Source: MGBC163016 sp964469815
GTDB taxonomy: Bacteria; Actinomycetota; Coriobacteriia; Coriobacteriales; Eggerthellaceae
Length of the DNA stretch: 29,648 nt
Reading direction: 5' to 3'
NCBI GenBank assembly: GCA_964469815.1
Contig: CAYXZC010000018.1
Location: 1-29,648 of the forward strand
A program made the translations under genes and the position numbers. Shown here one piece after another: positions 9,012 through 16,119 of the stretch. The first letter of the stretch is position 1. Each line of letters begins with the position of its first letter. The notes below the pieces were generated by a model. It saw only the letters and a list, made by a program, of their open reading frames with translations, was not told the DNA's origin and searched no databases.

Positions 9012-9047
9012 GTCATCCTGAATGGAGCGAAGCGTAATGAAGGATCT
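9012..9047 (+). repeat. Repeat A copy 1 (divergent)
   Basis: GTCATCCTGAATGGAGCG...GAAGGATCT form of the REP-like repeat, 36 nt after the dnaA stop. Confidence 0.7.
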
Positions 9048-9103
9048 TTTTATATATCTGGATTGAATCTATTGCTTTGTTTATTCAGTTTCACAAAAAA
9101 ATT

Positions 9104-9125
9104 GTTCGCGTACGCTCAGAATGAC
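9104..9125 (-). repeat. Repeat A copy 2 (half copy, inverted)
   Basis: GTTCGCGTACGCTCAGAATG-AC, the reverse complement of the left end of the repeat, facing copy 1. Confidence 0.5.
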
Positions 9126-9603
9126 ATTGAATGAACAAGTTTTTTTATATCCAAAACGGATTAATAGAGAAAAATACAAACCGTTTTCAACTATCTTTCA
9201 TCTTTTATGGATTAACCTTGTGCATTTCTAACTTAGATCTGAACTCTTTGCTGTTATTTTTCGTTTAAAACTATCGTTTTTATTGCGCATAACTGACAAG
9301 ATTGTTAACCATTCCTTGCGCATATTTGTGTTGAAATTGATCGTTTCATCTCTTTAGATTGTTGATTATGAATACAGATTCTTCACGGATATTGAACAGT
9401 TAGATTGTATCTTTATTCAGGTAGAACTCATGCTTTTAAGATTTTCAACCGTTCTTATTAATATGATTATCTTTTAAAATATTATCTTCTAAAGAAATAT
9501 AAACCTATCTTCTGCATCCGTTCATATCCTTTTCGATTGAATAATTCCTTTGTATCACCAAGACCTGTTATGACTCATTACCCGATCTACCTCAATTTAT
9601 TCC

Positions 9604-9631
9604 TTGACTCATTCATTCATTTGACTATAAT
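9604..9631 (+). promoter_or_regulatory. Promoter for rpmH-rnpA-yidD-yidC-jag
   Basis: TTGACT (9604-9609), 16-nt spacer, perfect TATAAT (9626-9631). Transcription would start near 9638, about 48 nt before rpmH. The best sigma-A-type promoter in the window. Confidence 0.8.
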
Positions 9632-9685
9632 TTGGAAGTTACTCGACTCTTTAACCTATATAACTTAGAAGTCAAAGGATCAATT

Positions 9686-9820
9686 ATGAAACGTACATAT
9701 CAGCCTAATAAGCGTAAGCGCGCAAAATGCCATGGTTTTCGTTCCCGTATGTCAACTGCAGGCGGACGTGCTGTTCTATCCCGTCGTCGTACAAAAGGTC
9801 GTAAGCGCCTTTGCGTCTAA
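9686..9820 (+). CDS. rpmH: 50S ribosomal protein L34
   Basis: Small basic ribosomal protein of the large subunit. The 44 residues begin MKRTYQPNKRKR and end LSRRRTKGRKRL-CV, diagnostic of L34. The ATG at 9686 is chosen over an upstream in-frame start at 9632 because AAAGGAT lies 5 nt before it and the family starts with MKRT. First gene of a run with rnpA only 10 nt downstream. Confidence 0.98.
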   Translation: MKRTYQPNKRKRAKCHGFRSRMSTAGGRAVLSRRRTKGRKRLCV

Positions 9821-9830
9821 GGTTTTTTAG

Positions 9831-10208
9831 TTGGAAACTATAAGATCAAGTAGAGAAATATCTGACCTATTCAATAGCGCAAATAGTTTCTCAAACCGAT
9901 ATATTTCACTTCTAGTGAAAAAAAGATCATCAAAAGATGATCCAACTTTAGAGAGCAATGAACACGACCTTTATGGTCGTGTTGCTTTTATAGCAGGTAA
10001 AAAGCATGGTAATGCTGTTTGGAGAAATAGCGCTAAACGAAGAATGAGAGAGATATGTCGCCAACTGGGTGGCCCGTGGTCGGATTATGATGTTATATTT
10101 ATCGCAAAACCACGTATTCTTAAGCAATCTTATAGTAAAGTTTTACAGGAATGCGAACGAACCTTAAAAATGAGTTGTGTTACTTACGAAAGCAGCATAG
10201 ATGAATAA
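9831..10208 (+). CDS. rnpA: Ribonuclease P protein component
   Basis: Protein cofactor of RNase P, which matures tRNA 5' ends. The RNR motif is seen as GNAVWRNSAKRRMREICR (about 64-81), preceded by RVAFIAGKK and followed by DVIFIAKPRI. The 125 residues are slightly long because of an acidic insert (KKRSSKDDPTLESNEHD) before the central sheet. The TTG start follows AAGG at 8-nt spacing and is the only suitable start. The gene overlaps yidD by 8 nt, indicating translational coupling. Confidence 0.95.
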   Translation: METIRSSREISDLFNSANSFSNRYISLLVKKRSSKDDPTLESNEHDLYGRVAFIAGKKHGNAVWRNSAKRRMREICRQLGGPWSDYDVIFIAKPRILKQSYSKVLQECERTLKMSCVTYESSIDE

Positions 10209-10455
10209 GATTCTATGTTTCATAAGAAAGATTCCATCTTATATAGCTATCGGGATCATTATGTTATATAGAGGCTTGATATCACCATTGCTTCCTTCGT
10301 GTTGTAGATTTGTTCCAACTTGTTCTGAATACGGTTTGATCGCTTTCAAGCGTTTTGGATTCTTTAAAGGTTTTATCCTTACTTCGAAAAGAATTTTAAG
10401 ATGCAGACCTGGCGGACCTCATGGTTATGATCCTGTTCCTGAGAAATGGAATTAG
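10201..10455 (+). CDS. yidD: Membrane protein insertion efficiency factor YidD
   Basis: Small protein encoded between rnpA and yidC in most bacteria, helping membrane insertion. Family marks: YRGLISPLLPSCCRFVPTCS, then EYGLIAFKRFGFFKG, RILRCRPGGPHGYDPVP. The N-terminus carries an amphipathic or membrane-associating stretch (YIAIGIIMLYRGLI). At 84 residues it is of standard size. Its ATG lies inside the last codons of rnpA, and yidC starts 29 nt after it. Confidence 0.96.
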   Translation: MNKILCFIRKIPSYIAIGIIMLYRGLISPLLPSCCRFVPTCSEYGLIAFKRFGFFKGFILTSKRILRCRPGGPHGYDPVPEKWN

Positions 10456-10484
10456 GTTGGTTGTATGACTGAAGGGATTTTCTG

Positions 10485-11261
10485 ATGTGGGATATCTTTA
10501 AGGATTGGATCTTCGATATCATCCAATTCTTCTACAATTTCTGCGGAGACTGGGGACTTGCGATCATCATCGTAACCATCATCTTCCGTATCCTCGTAGC
10601 TCCTTTGATGCACAAGCAAGCAAAATCCAACTTTCAGATGCAAAAGATCCAGCCAAAGATCGCTGAGATCCAAGAGAAATATTCGAACGACCGCGTAAGA
10701 ATGGGTGAAGAAACCCAAAAGCTCTACGCGGAGGCAAAATTCAATCCTCTAGCTGGATGTTTGCCGATGTTGCTCCAACTTCCTATCTTCATGGCTCTGT
10801 TCCAAGTGTTGCGTGAAATGGGTGGCCGTGAAGAGGTACAGAATTTCACATTCTATAACCTCGTTCCGAATTTGGTCGAGACGCCGTCAGGGGCACTTGG
10901 TCAAGGGTTTGGGATGTTCCTTCCATACTTGATCCTTATGATCATCTTCGCCGGTGCAACATTCTTACCGATGGTCATCCAGCAAATGAAGAGCGGAAAC
11001 TCCTCTCAACGTAACCAAACCCTCATTATGGGTATCATCATGACTTTGTTCATGCTGTGGATATCTTGGGGTTCACCTGCAGGTGTTCTTCTTTTCTGGG
11101 GTGTATCCTCTTTGATCGGTATTGGTCAGAATCAGTTCACGCTGTATCGCTGCCGGAAAAAAGACGCTGAAGCGGAGGCAAAGAAAGAGCTGGTTGCTCA
11201 AGAGGTCAGCGTAAATGTTGTACGTAAACCGAAGAAAAAGCGTCCTACGAAGAGCCGTTAA
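10485..11261 (+). CDS. yidC: Membrane protein insertase YidC (Oxa1/SpoIIIJ family)
   Basis: Inserts membrane proteins alone or with Sec. Five hydrophobic segments are visible, near residues 22-42, 92-112, 142-163, 178-196 and 198-214. The conserved membrane Arg is in IIFRILVAPLMHKQ (about R36). The amphipathic coiled region QKIQPKIAEIQEKYSNDR lies between the first two segments. The basic tail KPKKKRPTKSR is typical of Gram-positive YidC and may contact ribosomes. At 258 residues it is the short form without the large periplasmic domain. No lipobox signal peptide is evident at the N-terminus. The ATG is preceded by AAGGGA. Confidence 0.95.
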   Translation: MWDIFKDWIFDIIQFFYNFCGDWGLAIIIVTIIFRILVAPLMHKQAKSNFQMQKIQPKIAEIQEKYSNDRVRMGEETQKLYAEAKFNPLAGCLPMLLQLPIFMALFQVLREMGGREEVQNFTFYNLVPNLVETPSGALGQGFGMFLPYLILMIIFAGATFLPMVIQQMKSGNSSQRNQTLIMGIIMTLFMLWISWGSPAGVLLFWGVSSLIGIGQNQFTLYRCRKKDAEAEAKKELVAQEVSVNVVRKPKKKRPTKSR

Positions 11262-11302
11262 AGTATTTCACAGAAAGTTATCCTTTTATCGGAGGTATAG
11301 AG

Positions 11303-11875
11303 ATGAGTGAAGAGTTGATTGAAACTATCTCGGAAGAGAACAGCGAAGAAGAGATCGTTGATATAGATGCAGCCGAAGATACCGATGATGCTGATGAAGG
11401 ACAAATCTCTGATAGCGATCTGGATCACATCGCTGATGTTGCAATAGGGTTGTTACAGGATATTCTCTCTCATTTCGATGTTGGAGAGATTACTATCGAC
11501 GAATATGAAGGTGATGAAGGAGAGCTTATTCTTGATATCACCGGTAATGATCTTGCAGTTTTAATCGGACGCCATGGTAAGACCCTTGATGCTCTTCAGT
11601 TCCTAGTTTCCTCTATAACGGTTCGTGAGGTTGGATTCCGATATCCTGTTGTTATTGATGTTGAAGGGTACAAGAGTCGTCAACGTCAGAAACTAGAATC
11701 AATAGCACGTTCTGCTGCAAATAGAGCGGCTTCTCAAGGTAAGAGCATAAGTTTGAGACCTATGACACCTTATGAGAGGCGTATCGTTCATATCGCTCTC
11801 AAAGACGATTCAAGGGTTGAAACAGAATCTGAGGGCGAAGGCTCATCTCGCCATGTAGTTGTTTTCCCTTTATAA
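11303..11875 (+). CDS. jag: Jag/KhpB-type RNA-binding protein (KH and R3H domains)
   Basis: RNA-binding protein encoded next to yidC in many Gram-positive bacteria and linked to cell division and envelope control there. A KH domain carries GRHGKTLDALQFLVS (about 89-103), and an R3H domain carries MTPYERRIVHIAL (about 154-166). The N-terminal 40 residues are very acidic (D/E/S-rich); the Jag-N domain of the Bacillus protein is absent. GGAGGT stands 8 nt before the ATG. Last gene of the rpmH operon; a repeat B copy starts 14 nt after the stop. Confidence 0.94.
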   Translation: MSEELIETISEENSEEEIVDIDAAEDTDDADEGQISDSDLDHIADVAIGLLQDILSHFDVGEITIDEYEGDEGELILDITGNDLAVLIGRHGKTLDALQFLVSSITVREVGFRYPVVIDVEGYKSRQRQKLESIARSAANRAASQGKSISLRPMTPYERRIVHIALKDDSRVETESEGEGSSRHVVVFPL

Positions 11876-11889
11876 CCAAGTGAACCCAA

Positions 11890-11927
11890 TTAACCCAATG
11901 GGACGGGGTATTTGGGCTGGTTTAACC
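11890..11927 (-). repeat. Repeat B copy 1
   Basis: Reverse strand reads GGTTAAACCAGCCC...CCCATTGGGTTAA, 38 nt, identical to the copy at 18403-18440. Confidence 0.85.
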
Positions 11928-11946
11928 ACACACATGGGGCAGGTTA

Positions 11947-11993
11947 AGATCCTTCGGCTCCACTCACATTCGCTTGCTCTTGCTCAGGATGAT
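11947..11993 (-). repeat. Repeat A copy 3
   Basis: AGATCCTTCGG...GCTCAGGATGAT, the inverted long form of repeat A, 20 nt after repeat B copy 1. Confidence 0.65.
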
Positions 11994-12070
11994 GATTTAT
12001 TGGTTGAAACCTTGGGTTTTGTTTTTAATATCCATACCCCTACACAGATCAACCTATAAACATATGTGTA

Positions 12071-12092
12071 GTGGGCGGTTTTAACCGCCCAC
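12071..12092. terminator. Hairpin between convergent jag and rsmG
   Basis: GTGGGCGGTT and AACCGCCCAC form a perfect inverted repeat. It lies between two converging genes, so it may stop both, although U-runs on either side are short. A closely related hairpin stands at 18455-18476; both have GTA/TAC on the outer side of one arm. Confidence 0.55.
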
Positions 12093-12124
12093 AAAAGGAT
12101 GATCGATATCGCCCTTCTTATTAT

Positions 12125-12796
12125 TCACTTCATTAATGGTTTCTTTTGGGCTAACCCTATACGTCTTGGAAGTTTTACCTTTGGTTCGGAGACCTTTTCG
12201 AATATAAGGATCTCCCTATATGTTTCGTTATCACTCAAATAGAAATCGCGCCGTTTTATTAATTTCATTCCTAACTTATCTTCAATTGCTAATGCGTTAT
12301 CGAGCTCTTCCTTTGAAATATGTGATTTAAGACAGATCAACCATCCATTCATTTTTAGAAGAGGAGCTGATAATTCCAATAAAGAATTCAATGATGATAA
12401 AGCTCTTGCAGTTAACACAGAGAATTCTTCCGGCATTTCTAATGCAACTTCTTCAATCCTTCCTGAATAAACCCCAATATCTTGTATATTTAGATCAGAT
12501 AATACACTTTCTATTGCGGTTATCTTCTTTTTTATCGAATCAACTAGAATAGTTTCTCTTTTAGTAGCTATTGCTAGAGGAACTCCAGGAAAACCTCCGC
12601 CAGTTCCAAGATCACCATATAACCCTTCTGGAGCCTCATTCATTTCTTGAATAATAGATAAAGAATCCTCTATATGAAGTATTTTAGCGTCTTGAGGGTC
12701 AGTGATTCTTGTTAAGTTAATCGATTTATTAACCTCAAGTATTTTTTTTAAATACTGTGATATCAATTCCTTTTGATTTTTATTCAGATTATTCAT
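12125..12796 (-). CDS. rsmG: 16S rRNA (guanine-N7)-methyltransferase RsmG
   Basis: Methylates a guanine (G527 in E. coli numbering) of 16S rRNA using SAM. The SAM-binding loop is GDLGTGGGFPGVPLAIA; the family opening is seen as QYLKKILEVNKSINLTRITD, followed by LHIEDSLSI and later LTARALSSLNSLLEL. From ATG 12796 the protein has 223 residues, as usual. An upstream in-frame TTG (12832) would add MFHVKH, but that is just the translated parS palindrome, and a TATAAT at 12832-12837 would place the RNA start downstream of it. It points opposite to jag and parAB, whereas in many genomes rsmG is collinear with them. Confidence 0.92.
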   Translation of the reverse strand: MNNLNKNQKELISQYLKKILEVNKSINLTRITDPQDAKILHIEDSLSIIQEMNEAPEGLYGDLGTGGGFPGVPLAIATKRETILVDSIKKKITAIESVLSDLNIQDIGVYSGRIEEVALEMPEEFSVLTARALSSLNSLLELSAPLLKMNGWLICLKSHISKEELDNALAIEDKLGMKLIKRRDFYLSDNETYREILIFEKVSEPKVKLPRRIGLAQKKPLMK

Positions 12797-12815
12797 CTTA
12801 TTTGCTTTCAAGAGA

Positions 12816-12831
12816 TGTTTCACGTGAAACA
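12816..12831. promoter_or_regulatory. parS: parS site 1
   Basis: TGTTTCACGTGAAACA, perfect 16-bp ParB-binding palindrome. It covers the expected transcription start of rsmG. Confidence 0.95.
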
Positions 12832-12837
12832 ATTATA
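12832..12837 (-). promoter_or_regulatory. -10 element of rsmG
   Basis: Perfect TATAAT on the minus strand, directly abutting parS 1; no clear -35 at 16-18 nt. Confidence 0.45.
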
Positions 12838-12887
12838 GAATATTTTTTTTAACCTTACTACCTTTCTGTCATCCCTAACACCTTACC

Positions 12888-12935
12888 GTCATCTCGACCG
12901 GAGTGAGCGTTAGCGAACGAAGTGGAGAGATCTAT
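12888..12935 (+). repeat. Repeat A copy 4 (full length)
   Basis: GTCATCTCGACCGGAGTGAG ... GGAGAGATCTAT, about 48 nt. Confidence 0.85.
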
Positions 12936-12946
12936 ACCATCAGTGA

Positions 12947-12977
12947 TATTCATTATGAATACTATTCATAATGAATA
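12947..12977. repeat. Perfect 31-bp palindrome
   Basis: TATTCATTATGAATA, one C, then TATTCATAATGAATA. Each arm is itself nearly palindromic. It could form a cruciform or bind a dimeric regulator. It lies in the gene-free 12838-13133 stretch, whose other recognisable content is repeat A. Confidence 0.75.
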
Positions 12978-13086
12978 GTATTTAATCATTATTCTTTCTT
13001 TATTCCAGTGTTAATAATAAAGTTACCTTAATTATTATTTTGATTATTCTTCCAGCCATCTCAACCGAAACAGTATACCTCCTCAT

Positions 13087-13134
13087 GTCATCTCGACTGA
13101 AGTGAGCGTAAGTGAACGAAGTGAAGAGATCTAT
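13087..13134 (+). repeat. Repeat A copy 5, left flank of the GIY-YIG gene
   Basis: GTCATCTCGACTGAAGTGAG ... GAAGAGATCTAT. Its last base is the first base of the GIY-YIG ORF. Confidence 0.85.
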
Positions 13135-13451
13135 TGATAAAAGGAGTGATTATTATCGATAGAAAGGAATATTATGTCTACATAATGACGAATTACTATA
13201 ATAAAACGGTTTATATAGGTGTTACTAATAACCTAATACGAAGGGTTGAGGAACATAGATCTCTATTAATTCCTGGTTTTACTCAGAAATATAAAACAAC
13301 AAAACTCGTATATTATGAGATTCATAAGACTTCAATTGAAGTAATAAATCGAGAGAAGCAACTTAAAAAATGGAGCCGAAATAAGAAGAATAAGTTAGTT
13401 GAGTCTATTAATCCTAAATGGAAGGATTTATATGATTCTCTGTATCTTTAA
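13134..13451 (+). CDS. GIY-YIG superfamily small nuclease
   Basis: A stand-alone single-domain GIY-YIG protein of about 95-105 residues, of the type annotated as predicted endonuclease (COG2827/UPF0213-like). Visible marks are YYVYIMTN, TVYIGVTNNLIRRVEEHR with the catalytic Arg, and INREKQLKKW with the metal-binding Glu; the tail NPKWKDLYDSL is typical. The start is uncertain: TTG 13134 and GTG 13146 are in frame, but the strong AAAGGAGTGAT (13140-13149) would suit ATT 13152 or ATC 13155. The gene is bracketed by repeat A copies in opposite orientation, one ending at its first base and one beginning just after its stop, which suggests gene and repeats travel or are maintained together. Base composition is AT-rich like its surroundings. 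Confidence 0.88.
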   Translation: MIKGVIIIDRKEYYVYIMTNYYNKTVYIGVTNNLIRRVEEHRSLLIPGFTQKYKTTKLVYYEIHKTSIEVINREKQLKKWSRNKKNKLVESINPKWKDLYDSLYL

Positions 13452-13452
13452 T

Positions 13453-13479
13453 AGATATCTCGACTACGTTCGAGATGAC
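13453..13479 (-). repeat. Repeat A copy 6, right flank of the GIY-YIG gene
   Basis: AGATATCTCGACTACG...CGAGATGAC, short inverted form beginning one nt after the stop codon of the nuclease gene. Confidence 0.8.
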
Positions 13480-13517
13480 GATAAAGTGGTCGAAATGATA
13501 GTAGAGTAACCCCTACC

Positions 13518-13546
13518 GTCATCCCGACCAACGTGGAGGGATCTAT
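13518..13546 (+). repeat. Repeat A copy 7 (short form)
   Basis: GTCATCCCGACCAACGTGGA...GGATCTAT. Confidence 0.75.
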
Positions 13547-13579
13547 TAAATAGTCATCACACTAGTAATGTAATAAGAT

Positions 13580-13606
13580 AGATTCTTCGACTTCGCTCGG
13601 GATAAC
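13580..13606 (-). repeat. Repeat A copy 8 (short form)
   Basis: AGATTCTTCGACTTCGCTCG...GATAAC. Confidence 0.75.
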
Positions 13607-13611
13607 AGTAT

Positions 13612-13638
13612 AGATCTCTCGACTACGCTCGAGATGAC
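13612..13638 (-). repeat. Repeat A copy 9 (short form)
   Basis: AGATCTCTCGACTACGCTCG...ATGAC; TCTCGA and TCGAGA within it can form a hairpin. Confidence 0.8.
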
Positions 13639-13738
13639 GAGATAGGTTATCGGGATGACGGGATAAATGCTTCGGATGAAGGTGATGAGCTCGAGATGAC
13701 GAGATGAGCTCTCGAGTGACAGTAAAAAGCTTAGGATG
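13639..13738. repeat. Degenerate repeat A remnants
   Basis: Fragments such as ATCGGGATGACGGGAT, CTCGAGATGACGAGATG and GAGCTCTCGAGTGAC follow one another with loss of the regular unit; probably decayed copies. Confidence 0.5.
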
Positions 13739-13790
13739 GCAATAGAATAAGCAGTATTCTAAAGTAATTTTTACCACTACATCAAAGTAA

Positions 13791-13806
13791 TGTTTCACGT
13801 GAAACA
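13791..13806. promoter_or_regulatory. parS: parS site 2
   Basis: TGTTTCACGTGAAACA, perfect; it overlaps the -35 region of the probable parAB promoter. Confidence 0.95.
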
Positions 13807-13815
13807 CTTTCACTA

Positions 13816-13821
13816 TATAAT
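13816..13821 (+). promoter_or_regulatory. -10 element of parAB
   Basis: Perfect TATAAT, 45 nt before the parA ATG. The expected -35 position falls within parS 2, where no good -35 sequence is present. Confidence 0.5.
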
Positions 13822-13860
13822 GCAAGGTAATACATCCATTAAAGAAAGGATAAAGGTAGC

Positions 13861-14751
13861 ATGATGGATGAATTTGATATTGAGAATGCTGAAGTTATCT
13901 TAAGAGATGTAAATCCTCCTATAGAAGATAATTCAGAGCGCAGGCAAATTCGTTCTTATAAAGATAAAAAGCCTGTGAAACATGTAATTGGTCAAACAAA
14001 AATCATCGCGATCATCAATCAAAAAGGTGGAGTTGGAAAATCCACTACAGCAATCAACCTTGCTGCGTCTCTTGGAGAATTAGGTAAACAGGTATTGTTA
14101 GTGGATCTAGACCCTCAAGGGAATTCCTCTAGTGGTTTAGGTATAGAGAAATCATTAGTGAATTATTGTATCTATGATGTTCTTTTATCAGATATACCTA
14201 TTGAGAACGTGATAATTCCAGATATATGTACCGACGTTGATATTGTTCCAGCTACTATCAATCTAGCTGGCGCAGAAGTTGAGTTAGTATCTGAAATGTC
14301 GAGAGAGAATAGACTAAAGGATGCTTTAGGCTCAATTAGGGGAAAGTACGACTATGTATTAATAGATTGTCCTCCCTCATTAGGTTTATTAACGATCAAT
14401 GCATTAGTCGCTGCAGATAAATTACTAATTCCAATCCAATGTGAGTTCTATGCATTGGAGGGAGTGACAAAACTTCTTGAATCAATGAAACGAGTCAAAT
14501 CACGCCTAAATCCTACATTAGATATCTATGGTGTTCTTCTAACAATGTATAACAATACAACCCTTTCAAAGCAGGTTGCTGATGAAGTAAAAGGATACTT
14601 TGGAAAGTTAGTTTTCAATTCAACGATTCCCCGTAGTGTGAAACTATCTGAAGCACCTAGTTTTGGGCAACCCATAACGGAATATGATCCTCATGGAAAA
14701 GGCGCTATTGCTTATATGGAACTCGCAAAGGAAGTGATTAACCGTGGCTAG
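13861..14751 (+). CDS. parA: Chromosome-partitioning ATPase ParA (Soj)
   Basis: Deviant-Walker ATPase that, with ParB bound at parS, segregates origins. Deviant Walker A KGGVGKST at 55-62, switch I region DLDPQGNSSSGLG, Walker B DYVLIDCPPSLGLLTINAL, and later IPIQCEFYALEG. The 296 residues include about 45 extra N-terminal residues before the ATPase core (IIAIINQKGG), acidic then basic, of unknown use. AAAGGT stands 4 nt before the ATG. The gene overlaps parB by 8 nt. Confidence 0.96.
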   Translation: MMDEFDIENAEVILRDVNPPIEDNSERRQIRSYKDKKPVKHVIGQTKIIAIINQKGGVGKSTTAINLAASLGELGKQVLLVDLDPQGNSSSGLGIEKSLVNYCIYDVLLSDIPIENVIIPDICTDVDIVPATINLAGAEVELVSEMSRENRLKDALGSIRGKYDYVLIDCPPSLGLLTINALVAADKLLIPIQCEFYALEGVTKLLESMKRVKSRLNPTLDIYGVLLTMYNNTTLSKQVADEVKGYFGKLVFNSTIPRSVKLSEAPSFGQPITEYDPHGKGAIAYMELAKEVINRG

Positions 14752-15889
14752 AAATACACGTGGCGGTTTAGGTAGAGGTTTAAGCTCTTTAATGGGGAGT
14801 TCTAATGATGGTGGAACTCCAGCACAAAGAACAAAGAATAGAGAACGTGTTGTATATGACGAGAATGAGGATCTCTATGCTACCGGTGAGATCAACTTAC
14901 CTTCTCAGACTGGCAATTTGAGACCTCAAACAGCTAATACAGTTAGTAGTGCTAGTAAAACAGACCAGTTAAACACAAGTAATGTTTCACGTGAAACATT
15001 TGAATATTCAACAACAAATATCACACCTGAAAACAAAACTCCTATCCCTCCAAAAGAGATAAAAACAGTTGACGAAAAAGTAGTCATTGAAGAAGAATCC
15101 CAATTACCTCCTAATGAAGTAGAAATTGATCTAATTGAACCAAATCCAGATCAACCTCGAACTAATTTCAATGAAGATGAATTAAATGAACTAGCTTCTT
15201 CAATAAAACGAGATGGGTTGATTCAACCTATTCTTGTAAGAGAAGTTTCTGATGGAAAATATCAAATCATTGCCGGAGAAAGAAGATGGCAGGCAAGTAA
15301 GATAGCTGGTTTGAAAATTGTTCCAATTAGGATCAAAGAAGTAGACGACGATAAAGCCCTCGAACTTGCTCTTATTGAAAATCTACAACGCTCAGATCTG
15401 AACCCTATAGAAGAGGCGTATGGATATAAACGCCTTATAGATAGGCGTAGGATGACCCAAGCAGATGTTGCTCAAGCAATGTCTAAAGGTCGTTCAACTA
15501 TTGCAAACGCATTGCGACTACTTGAATTACCTGAAGAAGCTCAGCAGCTTCTTTTTGAAGATAAGATCTCAGCAGGTCATGCAAGAGCTATCTTATCCGT
15601 GAATTCGAAAGAAGGAAGGGAATCGCTCACCAATAAGATTATTGAGAATAAACTTTCCGTAAGGGATGCAGAGTCTCTAGCAAGGCTTCTTTCAAACAAG
15701 CCAACGAAGCCAGGAAAGAAAGAGCCTACACCTGCAGTTTATAAATCTGTAGCGAAGTCCCTCAAAGAGATACTTGATACGAATGTGAAAGTGAAATCAG
15801 TAAAGGGAAAGAATAAGATCGAGATCGAATTCAAAGACGAAAAGGATCTTGAGAGAATATTCGAAGCAATGGTAGGGGAAGAGGATTAA
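14744..15889 (+). CDS. parB: Chromosome-partitioning protein ParB (Spo0J/Noc family)
   Basis: CTP-dependent clamp that loads at parS and spreads. CTP-binding motifs: the PNPDQPRTNF box at about 137, GERRWQASKIAG (about 179-190) and ENLQRSDLNPIEEA (about 214-227). The helix-turn-helix region is MTQADVAQAMSKGRSTIANA, followed by SAGHARAILSV and a C-terminal dimerisation segment. The N-terminus MARNTRGGLGRGLSSLMG is the ParA-stimulating peptide. Residues about 20-120 are a long disordered linker; parS site 3 is embedded in it. The GTG start follows AAGGAAG and overlaps parA. Length 381 is longer than the 280-300 usual, owing to the linker. Confidence 0.96.
   Translation: MARNTRGGLGRGLSSLMGSSNDGGTPAQRTKNRERVVYDENEDLYATGEINLPSQTGNLRPQTANTVSSASKTDQLNTSNVSRETFEYSTTNITPENKTPIPPKEIKTVDEKVVIEEESQLPPNEVEIDLIEPNPDQPRTNFNEDELNELASSIKRDGLIQPILVREVSDGKYQIIAGERRWQASKIAGLKIVPIRIKEVDDDKALELALIENLQRSDLNPIEEAYGYKRLIDRRRMTQADVAQAMSKGRSTIANALRLLELPEEAQQLLFEDKISAGHARAILSVNSKEGRESLTNKIIENKLSVRDAESLARLLSNKPTKPGKKEPTPAVYKSVAKSLKEILDTNVKVKSVKGKNKIEIEFKDEKDLERIFEAMVGEED
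14983..14998. promoter_or_regulatory. parS: parS site 3 inside parB
   Basis: TGTTTCACGTGAAACA, perfect, read as VSRET in the disordered linker of ParB. parS sites within parB/spo0J are known in other bacteria. Confidence 0.95.
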
Positions 15890-15917
15890 AGAAAGCGGCC
15901 GCAAGGCCGCTTTCTTT
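15888..15917 (+). terminator. Intrinsic terminator after parB
   Basis: AAAGAAAGCGGCC, loop GCAA, GGCCGCTTTCTTT: 13-bp perfect stem beginning in the stop codon, ending in a T-rich arm; A/T flanks suit termination in both directions. Confidence 0.85.
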
Positions 15918-15930
15918 AATAACCATCACC

Positions 15931-15955
15931 ATTTCGATCGGAGTGAATAGATCTA
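15931..15955 (+). repeat. Repeat A copy 10 (degenerate)
   Basis: TTTCGATCGGAGTGAATAGA-TCTAT. Confidence 0.5.
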
Positions 15956-15990
15956 TCAAAAGTGCATCTATTCCAATAACATATCATTGA

Positions 15991-16017
15991 AGATCCCTCG
16001 ACTTCGCTCGGGATGAC
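15991..16017 (-). repeat. Repeat A copy 11 (short form)
   Basis: AGATCCCTCGACTTCGCTCG...GATGAC; an imperfect remnant follows at 16021-16056. Confidence 0.8.
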
Positions 16018-16119
16018 GAAGAGGGTGCCCCGGATGACGGAGAGAACATTCGAGAAAACAGTATGGGTGTTTAAAAAGATTATAGAGATACTCCATACGA
16101 CAGTAGAATAACCCTTAAT

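Larger units (their letters stand above)
8976..9603. other. AT-rich gene-free stretch between dnaA and the rpmH promoter
   Basis: Apart from two repeat A copies near its left end, I see no gene, no RNA gene and no good DnaA boxes here. The strongly AT-rich DNA could belong to the wider origin, but the boxes point to the dnaN-dnaA side. Confidence 0.5.

Noticed and set aside
11859..12059. 66-codon ORF after jag
   Set aside because: It is repeat B plus repeat A read in frame; the same MGRGIWAGLT peptide appears in a spurious ORF at repeat B copy 2.
12830..12832. TTG at the 5' end of the rsmG frame as its start
   Set aside because: It would translate the parS palindrome and lies at the -10 element; ATG 12796 gives the normal family length.
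13580..13738. Possible CRISPR array in the clustered short repeats
   Set aside because: Units vary in length, sequence and orientation, with no regular unique spacers and no cas genes nearby.
13562..13825. 87-codon minus-strand ORF before parA
   Set aside because: Its translation (SRHLERSREI and similar) is simply repeat A copies and parS 2 read in frame.
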